In this document: positions 10,316 through 17,832 of the stretch, piece by piece | Numbering within the stretch: the first letter of the stretch is position 1 | How the letters are laid out: the number at the start of each line of letters is the position of its first letter | Assembly (NCBI RefSeq): GCF_014651695.1 | Contig: NZ_BMXJ01000006.1 | Span: forward strand, 62,001-126,000 | Direction of reading: 5' to 3' | Source of the DNA: Nocardiopsis terrae | Lineage (GTDB): Bacteria > Actinomycetota > Actinomycetes > Streptosporangiales > Streptosporangiaceae | DNA length: 64,000 nt | Notes under the pieces: generated by a model | The model's database searches: none | The model's input: only the letters and a program-made list of their open reading frames with translations | Told to the model about the DNA's origin: nothing | Position numbers and translations under genes: made by a program

Positions 10316-10917
10316 TGGTTAGTGTTGAAGGCCTCGCCAACAGTTCGGGGCTCGACGCGCCGCGGCGGTATCGGGTCGACTGGAGTCGCGCGGAGGCGGA
10401 AGTTGGGGCACCCTTGCCTCTGGACTACAAGGAGTACGTGTACTGGTTCGGTCCGGGGCACTTTGGTGACTTCCTGTATGCCTACACCCCAGGGGTGGAG
10501 CTAGAAAACATCGATCTGGCGGGCGGACTTCGGTTGGCGAGAGATGCCTTCGAGCACCATCGTGAGCTTGATGAACAACTTCAAAGTAAATATGAGCAGC
10601 CGTATCCTCTCTTTCCGGAGCAAGGCGGATGGCTGCCATGGGCTCACACAATCGACGGCGACTTGATGTTTTGGGTTACCTCGCCCGGAGATCCGAACAA
10701 CTGGACTATTGCCGCAGCCTCCAGGGAGGACGATATCGAACACTTCAATGGTGGCTTCCTGGATTACCTCTATTCCTACATATGGGGTTCTAAAGATATA
10801 GAATTTTTCCCCCATGAGGAAGGACTTGAGGCACCGTTGCGTTTCTACCCGTTCGATGTCACTTGGACAGGGGAGGGGGAGCGTCTGGACCCGTATGGGT
10901 ACTTTGAGAACCCCTGA
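10315..10917 (+). CDS. SUKH (SMI1/KNR4)-type immunity protein
   Basis: 200 residues. The ATG shares its A with the TAA of the toxin gene (TAATG), so translation is probably coupled. The N-terminal third has LPLDYKEYVYWFGPGHFGDFL-like signature features of the SUKH superfamily: LP-x-DYK, an aromatic/Gly-rich turn, then a conserved YTP. Further on are GGWLPWAH and DGDLMFW, also typical of the family. SUKH proteins are the commonest immunity proteins paired with nuclease toxins and act in the cytoplasm by binding the toxin domain. No signal peptide is visible, as expected. Base composition is lower in G+C than the chromosome, like the toxin tip, which suggests the two travelled together. The family call is by motif; binding to the toxin is inferred from position. 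Confidence 0.75.
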   Translation: MVSVEGLANSSGLDAPRRYRVDWSRAEAEVGAPLPLDYKEYVYWFGPGHFGDFLYAYTPGVELENIDLAGGLRLARDAFEHHRELDEQLQSKYEQPYPLFPEQGGWLPWAHTIDGDLMFWVTSPGDPNNWTIAAASREDDIEHFNGGFLDYLYSYIWGSKDIEFFPHEEGLEAPLRFYPFDVTWTGEGERLDPYGYFENP

Positions 10918-11018
10918 ACGAGCTACTGATCTTTGCTATTGATTCAACAGACAGGATCGCCTTCCATCACTCGTCTTCTCTGGCCCTCAGGTTGAGACTG
11001 GGGTTGGAGGTGGTGGGG

Positions 11019-12404
11019 ATGTTCGGGTCGGGGTCGGTGTTCAAGCGGTGCGGGTGCCGGGTGGCCGGGTCTTCGAGCAGGTGGGGGAGTGGTTGTCCGC
11101 GGTTGCGCTCCCGTGGGCATGGGAGCTGGTACTTCTCGCTGGAGTCGGGCCAGGCTCCGGGTGGTCGGTGTCGGGTGCGGCGGGGCGGGTTCGCTTCCCG
11201 TGAGGCCGCCCGTGCGGCCTTGCGCAGGGCCCGAGGCGACGAGGTGGGGGCTGCGGAGCCGGTGGTGTGGACGGTGGCGGCCTGGTTGCAGCACTGGCTG
11301 GACGGGCGCAGCAGGTTGCGGGCCCGTACCCGGGTGAGCTATCAGGAACACATCGACCGCTATCTCGTCCCGCATCTGGGTGAGGCGGTGTTGGAGGAGT
11401 TGACGCCCGCCCGGGTGCAGCGAGCCTTCGAAGGGATCGCCGGGCACATCACGCCCCGGGGTCAGCGGGTGGCTGCGGCGACGGTGCAGCGGGTGCGGGC
11501 CACGTTGCGGGCGGCGTTGAACACCGCCGTGCGCGAGTGGTTGCTGGGCTCCAACCCGGCCAACGGACTGCGGTTGGCGGGCGGGCAGAGCGCGCGGCCC
11601 ATGGTCTGGACCGAGCAGGCCGTCGCGGACTGGCGCAACAGTGGGGTGCGGCCGGCGGTGGCGGTGTGGACGGTGGAGCAGACCCGCGCTTTTCTGGACC
11701 ACGTGTCCGGCGACCGGTTGTACGCGCTGTTCCATCTGGTGGTGATGACGGGGCTGCGCCGCGGCGAGGTTGTGGGGCTGCGGTGGGAGGACGTCGACCT
11801 GGAGCGGGGGACGGTGCGGGTGGTGCGCCAGCTCCAGGCCCACCGGGGTGCGGGGTTGGTGGAGGTGGCGCCCAAGAGCGCGGCGAGCCGGCGCACGTTG
11901 ATGGTGGACCACACCACGGTGGGTGTGTTGCGCCGCCACCGGTGGCGTCAACAACAGGAGGCCCAGGAGCACGGCCGGGTGTGGGACCGGGGTGGGTATG
12001 TGTTCACGGCGGTTGGTGGCGGGGTGTTGGCGCCGGAGCGGCTCTCGCGCTTGTTTCGGAAGTTGAACACCGCCAGCGGGTTGCCGCCGGTGCGGTTGCA
12101 CGATCTGCGGCACGGTGCGGCGACGTTGGCGTTGGCGGCCGGGGTGGATCTGAAGGTGGTCCAGGCGATGTTGGGGCATGCGAGCATCGTGTTGACCGCG
12201 GACACCTATGCCAGTGTGCTGCCGCAAGTGGCGCGTGAAGCGGCCGAGCGGACGGCGTCGCTGGTGCTGCGGGATGCGGGTCGGGTTCGTCGGCAGGTGT
12301 GGGGCAGGGCTGGTCGGCGGGGTTCGGTGTTGGTCCCACCTGGGTCCCACCATGGACCCACCACAGGGACGGCGAGGCTGTCCCATGCCCAGATGAGGCT
12401 GTGA
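11019..12404 (+). CDS. Tyrosine recombinase / site-specific integrase
   Basis: 461 residues from ATG 11019, preceded by GGAGGT seven bases upstream; upstream in-frame TTG/GTG codons lack this. The N terminus has the Cys/Gly-rich VFKRCGCR segment common in actinobacterial integrases, then an AP2-like arm and a SAM-like core-binding domain (about 85 to 190). The catalytic domain shows Arg247 (TGLRRGE), His361-x-x-Arg364 (HDLRHG), His387 (LGHAS) and Tyr397 (ADTYASV), so all key residues are intact. The stop lies 12 bp from the encoded CCA end of tRNA-Arg on the other strand, the usual arrangement when the tRNA 3' end serves as attachment site. No excisionase or replication gene is seen beside it. 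Active in principle; mobility of the element is unproven. Confidence 0.9.
   Translation: MFGSGSVFKRCGCRVAGSSSRWGSGCPRLRSRGHGSWYFSLESGQAPGGRCRVRRGGFASREAARAALRRARGDEVGAAEPVVWTVAAWLQHWLDGRSRLRARTRVSYQEHIDRYLVPHLGEAVLEELTPARVQRAFEGIAGHITPRGQRVAAATVQRVRATLRAALNTAVREWLLGSNPANGLRLAGGQSARPMVWTEQAVADWRNSGVRPAVAVWTVEQTRAFLDHVSGDRLYALFHLVVMTGLRRGEVVGLRWEDVDLERGTVRVVRQLQAHRGAGLVEVAPKSAASRRTLMVDHTTVGVLRRHRWRQQQEAQEHGRVWDRGGYVFTAVGGGVLAPERLSRLFRKLNTASGLPPVRLHDLRHGAATLALAAGVDLKVVQAMLGHASIVLTADTYASVLPQVAREAAERTASLVLRDAGRVRRQVWGRAGRRGSVLVPPGSHHGPTTGTARLSHAQMRL
12331..12362 (+). repeat. Three tandem imperfect 10-11 bp repeats (GGNCCCACC core)
   Basis: TGGTCCCACC, TGGGTCCCACC and ATGGACCCACC follow each other without gap inside the last codons of the integrase gene, 55 bp from the tRNA end. 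Placement next to the presumed attachment site fits arm-type integrase binding sites, but a simple coding repeat (Ser/His/Pro-rich C terminus) is also possible. Confidence 0.4.
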
Positions 12405-12416
12405 CCTGGGATTTTG

Positions 12417-12492
12417 TGGCGCACCCGGCAGGATTCGAACCTGCGGCCATCGGATTAGAAGTCCGGTGCTCTATCCACTGAGCTACGGGTGC
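12417..12492 (-). tRNA. tRNA-Arg (anticodon UCU), CCA encoded
   Basis: The minus strand folds as a complete cloverleaf of 76 nt: acceptor GCACCCG/CGGGTGC, D stem GCTC/GAGC, anticodon loop CTTCTAA (anticodon TCT), T arm GCAGG-TTCGAAT-CCTGC, discriminator G and a genome-encoded CCA. The anticodon stem has one C-A mismatch at its base. The 3' end faces the integrase gene, so this tRNA is the likely integration site of the element on its left. Confidence 0.95.
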
Positions 12493-12602
12493 CTGATTCA
12501 ATTGTGGCCCTCTGCGGCAGGGCGCGACCGGCTGTTGCCGGTTGTGGGGCCGGGGTGGTGATCCTACGGCCGGGTGGGGGCGTGCCGTGGTCCCGGACCG
12601 AC

Positions 12603-12632
12603 ATTCTAGGGTATTCCTCGGATGTCGCCCAA
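12603..12632 (-). promoter_or_regulatory. Candidate promoter of tRNA-Arg
   Basis: On the minus strand TTGGGC (12632 to 12627) and TAGAAT (12608 to 12603) are separated by 18 bp, a good housekeeping-type match. Transcription would start near 12596 and give a leader of about 100 nt before the tRNA, which includes a hairpin ACCGGC-TGTT-GCCGGT at 12527 to 12542. Confidence 0.5.
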
Positions 12633-12650
12633 GGGAGGGCAAAGCCTCAC

Positions 12651-12672
12651 CAACTACGGTGATTCGTAGTTG
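12651..12672. promoter_or_regulatory. Perfect 8-bp inverted repeat, operator-like
   Basis: CAACTACG (12651 to 12658), six-base spacer, CGTAGTTG (12665 to 12672). It lies in a stretch with no gene, just upstream of the tRNA-Arg promoter. The symmetry suits a dimeric regulator, but no gene obviously controlled by it is seen. Confidence 0.35.
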
Positions 12673-12786
12673 CGTCTCGTTATCACGCGCGTTCCACCAA
12701 ACCGGTCGCTATGGGCCTCGCGCCCCACGTTACCGGTGATTAACCCCTGGTGCGCTGCTGTGCTGCTGGCGTTTCGTGAACTCCGG

Positions 12787-12810
12787 GGCCGCCCCGGCCC
12801 CGGGGCGGCC
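12787..12810 (-). terminator. GC hairpin after the 18-codon ORF
   Basis: GGCCGCCCC (12787 to 12795) pairs with GGGGCGGCC (12802 to 12810) around a six-base loop. It lies 8 bp beyond the stop codon of the tiny minus-strand ORF and would end its transcript. There is no U tract, as is usual in actinomycetes. Confidence 0.5.
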
Positions 12811-12817
12811 TGGCGGG

Positions 12818-12874
12818 TCAGAAGAGCCACCACTGACCTGCCAGGATCAGCAGTGACGCCAGCGCGAACAGCAT
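12818..12874 (-). CDS. Candidate 18-residue membrane microprotein
   Basis: ATG at 12874 to TGA at 12818 encodes MLFALASLLILAGQWWLF, almost wholly hydrophobic, as for a single membrane helix ending in an aromatic cluster. A purine-rich GAGGGGG sits six bases before the ATG and a strong hairpin follows the stop, so the unit has the parts of a real gene in DNA that otherwise holds no ORF. It is divergent from cobD across 102 bp. I do not recognise it; a chance ORF cannot be excluded without conservation data. Confidence 0.4.
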   Translation of the reverse strand: MLFALASLLILAGQWWLF

Positions 12875-12934
12875 GAGCCGCCCCCTCTCTGGGTCGACTG
12901 TAAGGGTGCTCTACGTGTATGGGCGAATACATTG

Positions 12935-12958
12935 CGTGGCAAACGCTGGTTTGCCGCG
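12935..12958. promoter_or_regulatory. Inverted repeat upstream of cobD
   Basis: GGCAAAC (12938 to 12944), GCTG, GTTTGCC (12949 to 12955) is a perfect 7-bp palindrome arm pair; with one G-U the stem extends to 10 bp (12935 to 12958). It ends 18 bp before the cobD GTG and lies between divergent units, so it may be an operator or a 5' leader hairpin. Confidence 0.35.
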
Positions 12959-12976
12959 GTTTGGGGATGACTGGGG

Positions 12977-13921
12977 GTGCCGTTGACTGCGCGGCTGAAG
13001 AAGGTACTGGGCAGGGGTTTTCGGTCTGCCGGACGGAGGGGGCTGCGCCGGGGCCTGGTCGCCGGGTTCCTGTTGGACGGGATCGTGCGGGATCCGCAGC
13101 GGGGCCACCCGGTGGCGCTCTTCGGCACCGCGGCCGCGCACCTGGAGCGCCGGCTGTACCGGGACTCGGTGGGGGCCGGGGCGGTCTTCGCGGGCGCCGC
13201 TGTCCTGCCGGTCGTCCTCGCGGGATCGCGGGTGCGCCATCCGGCCCTGGTCGCCCTGTCCGCCTGGGCGGTGCTGGGCGGCAGCATGCTGGGGCGTGAG
13301 GCCGAACGGGTCGCCGACGCCCTGGAGCAGGGCGACCTGGAGCGGGCGCGGACCCTGGTGCGCGGGCTGTGCGGGCGCGATCCGGAGTTCCTGGACGAGG
13401 CGGGTATCGCCCGCGCCGTGGTGGAGTCGGTGGCGGAGAACACCTCGGACGCCGTGGTGGGGCCCCTGGTGTGGGGTTCGCTCTGCGGGGTCGGCGGGCT
13501 GGCGGGCTTCCGTGCGGTGAACACTCTGGATGCCATGGTCGGGCACCGGAACCCCAGGTACGAGTATTTCGGGAAGGCCTCTGCCCGCCTCGACGACGTG
13601 GCCGGGTGGGCGCCCTCGCGGTTGACCGCGCTGCTCGCCGTGGCGGCGGCTCCGGTGGTGGGCGGGTCCGCCCGCCAGGCGTGGCGGGTGTGGCGGCGGG
13701 ACCGCGCCGCCCACCCGAGCCCCAACGCCGGTCAGTGCGAGGCCGCGTTCGCCGGTGCGCTCGGCCGGACCCTGGGCGGCACCAACACCTACGGGGACCG
13801 TGCGGAGCACCGGCCGATGATGGGGGAGGGGCCCGCCGTGGACGTCGCGGACATCCGGCGGGCGGTCCTGCTGGCCCGCGCCGTCAATCTGGGGGCTCTG
13901 GTCGCCGCGGTCGTCCGCTGA
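12977..13921 (+). CDS. cobD: Adenosylcobinamide-phosphate synthase (CobD/CbiB)
   Basis: 314 residues from GTG 12977 (GGGGG just upstream is a weak RBS). The family attaches aminopropanol (phosphate) to adenosylcobyric acid in the late aerobic or anaerobic cobalamin pathway, at the cytoplasmic membrane. Signature blocks are visible: DGIVRDPQRGHPV near residue 30, VESVAENTSDAVVGPL near 150, NTLDAMVGHRNPRYEYFG and ARLDDVAGWAPSRL near 190 to 215, and GTNTYGD near 270. Several hydrophobic segments fit the known membrane protein. The gene is not in a large cob operon here; bluB-cobT and cysG lie 12 and 15 kb downstream. No cobalamin riboswitch consensus is visible in the 5' region; an inverted repeat is. 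Confidence 0.92.
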   Translation: MPLTARLKKVLGRGFRSAGRRGLRRGLVAGFLLDGIVRDPQRGHPVALFGTAAAHLERRLYRDSVGAGAVFAGAAVLPVVLAGSRVRHPALVALSAWAVLGGSMLGREAERVADALEQGDLERARTLVRGLCGRDPEFLDEAGIARAVVESVAENTSDAVVGPLVWGSLCGVGGLAGFRAVNTLDAMVGHRNPRYEYFGKASARLDDVAGWAPSRLTALLAVAAAPVVGGSARQAWRVWRRDRAAHPSPNAGQCEAAFAGALGRTLGGTNTYGDRAEHRPMMGEGPAVDVADIRRAVLLARAVNLGALVAAVVR

Positions 13922-13988
13922 GCGGCGGCTCCGGCGGGATGCCGTTCATCCCGCCGGGTGGCCCCGGTGCCGCTGGCGGGCCGGTGGG

Positions 13989-14504
13989 TCAGGCCGCGAG
14001 GCTGCGCGCGTAGTTGACCTGCTGCTGGACGTGCTGCACGTAGGCGCTGTTGCTCACCATGATCTGGGTCGCGTGGTAGTGACCGCCACCCTGGACGGTG
14101 ACCTGGATGTGCCCGGTCGTCTTGGTGTCCTTGACCAGGAGGAAGAGCAGGCTGAGCAGGCAGGTCCAGATGAACAGGATCGCGACGATGATCGCCCAGA
14201 CGGGGGTGGACTGCTCGGTGCGGCTCATGTCGGTCGTCGTCCACACGGTGCCCCTGATGGGGAAGCGCCCGGACGGTGTGATCACGGTGTTCTGCGTGAT
14301 CGCGATGTCGCCGATGGTGTCGAGGGTGGGCTCGGTGGGCTCGGGCATCCCACCCATGCCGGCGGGCTGGTAGCCGCCGGTGGGGTTGCCGTAGGGCTCG
14401 AGCTGGCCGCCGGTGTGCGGTTCGGGGGGCAGGCCCCAGCCGGGATTTCCACCGCTGGGCTGCTGCCAGGGCTCACCCTGGTGGGGGTCGGGGTACTGGT
14501 TCAT
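13989..14504 (-). CDS. Single-pass membrane protein with Pro/Gly-rich N terminus, function unknown
   Basis: 171 residues from ATG 14504. The first 55 residues are rich in Pro, Gly, Gln and likely disordered; residues about 57 to 90 carry DTIGDIAITQNTVITPSG and a WTTTDMSR block; a single strong membrane segment (VWAIIVAILFIWTCLLSLLFLLV) follows, then KDTKTTGHIQVTVQGGG and a soluble tail ending VNYARSLAA. I have the impression that this pattern is conserved in actinomycetes but know no function. No good Shine-Dalgarno precedes the ATG; GACAAT lies seven bases upstream, which could mean a leaderless mRNA. It is convergent with cobD. Confidence 0.7.
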   Translation of the reverse strand: MNQYPDPHQGEPWQQPSGGNPGWGLPPEPHTGGQLEPYGNPTGGYQPAGMGGMPEPTEPTLDTIGDIAITQNTVITPSGRFPIRGTVWTTTDMSRTEQSTPVWAIIVAILFIWTCLLSLLFLLVKDTKTTGHIQVTVQGGGHYHATQIMVSNSAYVQHVQQQVNYARSLAA

Positions 14505-14711
14505 GGCAGCGATTGTCTCAAAGGCGGCCGTGGACTCCGTTCCCCGACCCTGAACGAAAACCGGTTGTGGCCGGATGTGGCCAGTTCCGACGGTGGGTGT
14601 CGGGACCGGTACGGGACGCACGCACGGATTTGTCCTGGTGTGGTGTGGGTCACCGTAAACCACGGGGTTTCGGGTACCGGGAACCACTGCGGGCCAAGAA
14701 ACATGAAAGTC

Positions 14712-14741
14712 TTTCGCGATTTCCCCACTCGTACGTAGCAT
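14712..14741 (+). promoter_or_regulatory. Possible promoter of the penicillin-acylase-family gene
   Basis: TTTCGC (14712 to 14717) and TAGCAT (14736 to 14741) with an 18-bp spacer; the -35 is weak. The start codon is 43 bp downstream of the -10. Confidence 0.3.
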
Positions 14742-14783
14742 GCGGCAGATCCATCGCCCGCTCCCCCCAGGTGGTGACAGCAC

Positions 14784-17669
14784 ATGCCCCCCTCCCTCCG
14801 ACTGAGGCTCCGCACCGGCGCCGTGGGCGCGGCCCTCGCGGTCGCGGCGTCCACGGCCGCCGCACTGCCGGCCGCGCCGGTCCTGGCTGAACCAGCCTTC
14901 GAGGACTACTGCGCGCCCTCCGGCTGCCTCGACGTCCTCCCACCCGGCCAGAACGGCAGCGCCACCCTGGTCGAGATCCTCGGCCACCAGGCCTTCGGCA
15001 CCCGGCCCGAGCACTCCTCCAGCCAGCTCGACATGTACGACAACCTCGTGCACCACTACGACGGACTCACCGACGACGGCCTCGACGCCTTCTTCAACGA
15101 CGCCACCTTCGGGGTCGGTGAGGGCGAGGTCGGCCGCGAGTACCGGCCGCGCGAGGACGTCACGATCACCCGCGACTCCCAGCACGGCATCCCGCACGTC
15201 CAGGGCACCACCCGCGAGGGCACCATGTTCGGCGCCGGGTACGCAGCGGGCGAGGACCGCCTCTTCCTCATGGACGTCCTGCGCAGGGTCGGCCGGGGCG
15301 AGCTCACCCCCTTCGCCGGGGGCGCCCCGGGCAACCGCGGCCTCGAGCAGGACCTGTGGAACACCGCGCCCTACACCGAGGCGGACAAGCAGGCCCAGAT
15401 CGACCGGGTCGCGGCCAGCGGTGAACGCGGAGCCCGGGCCCTCGCCGACGTCGACGCCTACCTCGACGGCGTCAACAGCTACATCGACGAGGCCGACAGC
15501 GGCCGCTACTTCCCGGGCGAGTACGTCCTGACCGGGCACAAGGACGCCATCACCAACTCCGGGGAGATCGAACACTTCACGCCCACCGACGTCGTCGGGA
15601 TCGCCGCGATGGTCGGCGGCATCTTCGGCGGCGGTGGCGGCGGCGAGGTCCAGGCCGCGATCGTGCTCGCCAACTTCCAGGACCGCTACGGCGCGCAGGA
15701 GGGCGCCGAGCTCTGGCAGGACTGGCGGATGGAGAACGACCCCGAGGCGCTGGTCAGCGTCGAGGGCGAGTTCCCCTACGCCCGGACCCCCGAGAACCCG
15801 GTCGGCGAGGCGGTGCCCGACCCCGGCTCCGTCGAGCCCTACGACATCGTCCACGACGAGTACGGCTCCGCCGCCTCCGACGCGGCCGTCGCCGCACCCC
15901 TGGCCGCACAGGCACAGGAGGAGGCGCCCGAGGACGAGGCGTCCACGGTGGAGGAGCTTCCCGAGCATCAGCGGGCCGAACTCGAGGAGATGGTCGAGGA
16001 GGGCGACCTGTCCGCGGCCGAGGGCGTCTTCAACGAGGGCGTCCTGCCGGAGGACTTCCTCGACCCCCGCGGCATGTCCAACGCCCTGCTCGTCTCCGGG
16101 GAGCACACCGAGAGCGGCAACCCCGTCGCGGTGATGGGCCCCCAGACCGGCTACTTCTCCCCGCAGCTCCTCATGCTCCAGGAACTCCAGGGCCCCGGGA
16201 TCAGCGCCAGGGGCGCCTCCTTCGCGGGGGTGAGCTTCTACGTCCAGATGGGCCGCGGCGTCGACTACGCCTGGAGCGCCACCTCGGCGGGCCAGGACAT
16301 CACCGACACCTTCGCGGTCGAGCTGTGCGAGACCGACGGCTCAGAACCCTCCACCTCCTCGCGCTCATACGTCGACACGTCCGGGGAGTGCACGGACTTC
16401 GAGGAGTTGAGCGTCAGCAACGACTGGTCGCCCAGCGTCGCCGACGGGACCCCGGAGGGCGGTTACACCCTGACCTCCCTGCGGTCCGAGTTCGGCCTGG
16501 TGCGCTCGTTCGCCACCGTCGACGGCGCCCCGGTCGCCTTCACCGAGCTGCGGTCCACCTACATGCGCGAGGTCGACTCCATCCTCGGCTTCCAGCGGTT
16601 CAACGACCCCGGGGAGATCACCTCCGCCGAGACCTTCACCGAGGCGGCCGGGGACGTCGGATACGCCTTCAACTGGCACTACGTGGATGACGAGGACATC
16701 GCCTTCATCAACTCCGGCACCAACCCGGTCCGGGTCGAGGGCACCAACCCGACCCTGCCCATCGACGCCTACTCCGCGTCCGGCTGGTCCGGCTGGGACC
16801 CCGCCACCAACGAGGCCGACTACCACCCGCAGGAGGACCACCCGCAGCAGATCAACCCGGACTACATCGTCAACTGGAACAACAAGCCCGCCCAGGGGTA
16901 CACCTCGCCCTGGTCCACCGGTCCCGTGCACCGGGGCGACCTGCTGGACGCCCGGGTCTCCGGGCTGATCGGGCAGGGGCACCAGTTCACCCCCGCCTCG
17001 CTCACCGCCACGATGATGGAGGCCGGGGTCGCCGACCTGCGCGCAGAACAGGTCCTCCCGCTGTTGTTGGAGGTCATCGACACCGAGGCGGTGCAGGACC
17101 CCGGACTCGCCGGGACGGTGGAGGCCCTGCGCGCCTGGACCGAGTCCGGTTCCCTGCGCCGCGAACCCCACCGCGACGCCGGGTACTACGAGCACGCGGA
17201 CGCCGCCCGGGTCCTGGATGCCTGGTGGCCGCGGCTGGTCCGGGCCCAGTTCGAACCCGAACTGGGCGGGGACCTGTACACGGAGCTGACCCGCGCCGCC
17301 CCGGTCGACGAGTCCCCGTCGGGTGTCGGGCACGTGGGCTCGGCCTTCCAGTACGGCTGGTGGTCCTACGTGCACAAGGACCTGCGCACGGTCCTGGGCC
17401 AGGACGTGGAGGGCGAGCTCGGCGACGGGGCCTACTGCGGCGGGGGCGACACCGGGTCCTGCCGCACCGTCCTGCTGGACAGCCTCGCCGAGGCGGCGGC
17501 GGTCCCCGCGGGCGAGGTCTACCCCGGGGACGGCGTCTGCTCGGCGGGCGACCAGGTCTGCGCGGACTCCGTGGCCCACCAGGCGGTGGGCGGTATCAAC
17601 ATGTGGCCGATCGCCTGGCAGAACCGGCCCACCTACCAGCTCGTCTACCAGTTCTCCGGCGGAAGGTAG
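14784..17669 (+). CDS. Secreted penicillin acylase family (peptidase S45) Ntn-hydrolase
   Basis: 961 residues. A signal peptide is clear (basic start, then GAVGAALAVAASTAAALPAAP, cleavage around VLA-EPA). The family cleaves an amide bond in acyl-amino compounds (penicillins, acyl-homoserine lactones, acyl peptides) after autocatalytic processing into alpha and beta chains. Features seen: RDSQHGIPHVQGTTREGTMFG-like alpha-chain start near residue 130, a charged acidic spacer (about 370 to 425), and the beta-chain N-terminal nucleophile Ser432 in GMSNALLVSGEHTESG, followed by MGPQTGYFSPQLLM. The C-terminal half has four Cys in short Cys-Gly loops. It stands alone between a divergent membrane protein gene and a terminator. 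The substrate cannot be told from sequence. Confidence 0.9.
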   Translation: MPPSLRLRLRTGAVGAALAVAASTAAALPAAPVLAEPAFEDYCAPSGCLDVLPPGQNGSATLVEILGHQAFGTRPEHSSSQLDMYDNLVHHYDGLTDDGLDAFFNDATFGVGEGEVGREYRPREDVTITRDSQHGIPHVQGTTREGTMFGAGYAAGEDRLFLMDVLRRVGRGELTPFAGGAPGNRGLEQDLWNTAPYTEADKQAQIDRVAASGERGARALADVDAYLDGVNSYIDEADSGRYFPGEYVLTGHKDAITNSGEIEHFTPTDVVGIAAMVGGIFGGGGGGEVQAAIVLANFQDRYGAQEGAELWQDWRMENDPEALVSVEGEFPYARTPENPVGEAVPDPGSVEPYDIVHDEYGSAASDAAVAAPLAAQAQEEAPEDEASTVEELPEHQRAELEEMVEEGDLSAAEGVFNEGVLPEDFLDPRGMSNALLVSGEHTESGNPVAVMGPQTGYFSPQLLMLQELQGPGISARGASFAGVSFYVQMGRGVDYAWSATSAGQDITDTFAVELCETDGSEPSTSSRSYVDTSGECTDFEELSVSNDWSPSVADGTPEGGYTLTSLRSEFGLVRSFATVDGAPVAFTELRSTYMREVDSILGFQRFNDPGEITSAETFTEAAGDVGYAFNWHYVDDEDIAFINSGTNPVRVEGTNPTLPIDAYSASGWSGWDPATNEADYHPQEDHPQQINPDYIVNWNNKPAQGYTSPWSTGPVHRGDLLDARVSGLIGQGHQFTPASLTATMMEAGVADLRAEQVLPLLLEVIDTEAVQDPGLAGTVEALRAWTESGSLRREPHRDAGYYEHADAARVLDAWWPRLVRAQFEPELGGDLYTELTRAAPVDESPSGVGHVGSAFQYGWWSYVHKDLRTVLGQDVEGELGDGAYCGGGDTGSCRTVLLDSLAEAAAVPAGEVYPGDGVCSAGDQVCADSVAHQAVGGINMWPIAWQNRPTYQLVYQFSGGR

Positions 17670-17699
17670 CCCGGATCCGGGGGCGGCCCCGGGAGGACA

Positions 17700-17738
17700 C
17701 GGCCCGCGGTGCCCCGGCGACGGGGGCGCCGCGGGCCG
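17700..17738 (+). terminator. Hairpin after the penicillin-acylase-family gene
   Basis: CGGCCCGCGG (17700 to 17709) pairs with CCGCGGGCCG (17729 to 17738), and GCCCC/GGGGGC extends pairing inward. It begins 30 bp after the stop codon. Confidence 0.55.
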
Positions 17739-17763
17739 CGATCGTGTATCCCTTCTCGGGATC

Positions 17764-17805
17764 TTGTGGTGTGCCGGGTCTGTGTGGGTAGCTTAGGGAC
17801 TACCC
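17764..17805 (+). promoter_or_regulatory. Candidate promoter of the NfeD/SPFH pair with overlapping inverted repeat
   Basis: TTGTGG (17764 to 17769) and TAGCTT (17789 to 17794), 19-bp spacer. An inverted repeat GGGTAG/CTACCC (17786 to 17791 and 17800 to 17805) covers the -10, a position suitable for a repressor. Confidence 0.4.
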
Positions 17806-17832
17806 GAAACCACAGCGGGAGGGCCACAGGAA

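Noticed and set aside
12542-12932. ORFs of 60 to 90 codons between tRNA-Arg and cobD
   Set aside because: No RBS, no domain and conflicting frames; only the 18-codon ORF has gene-like signals.
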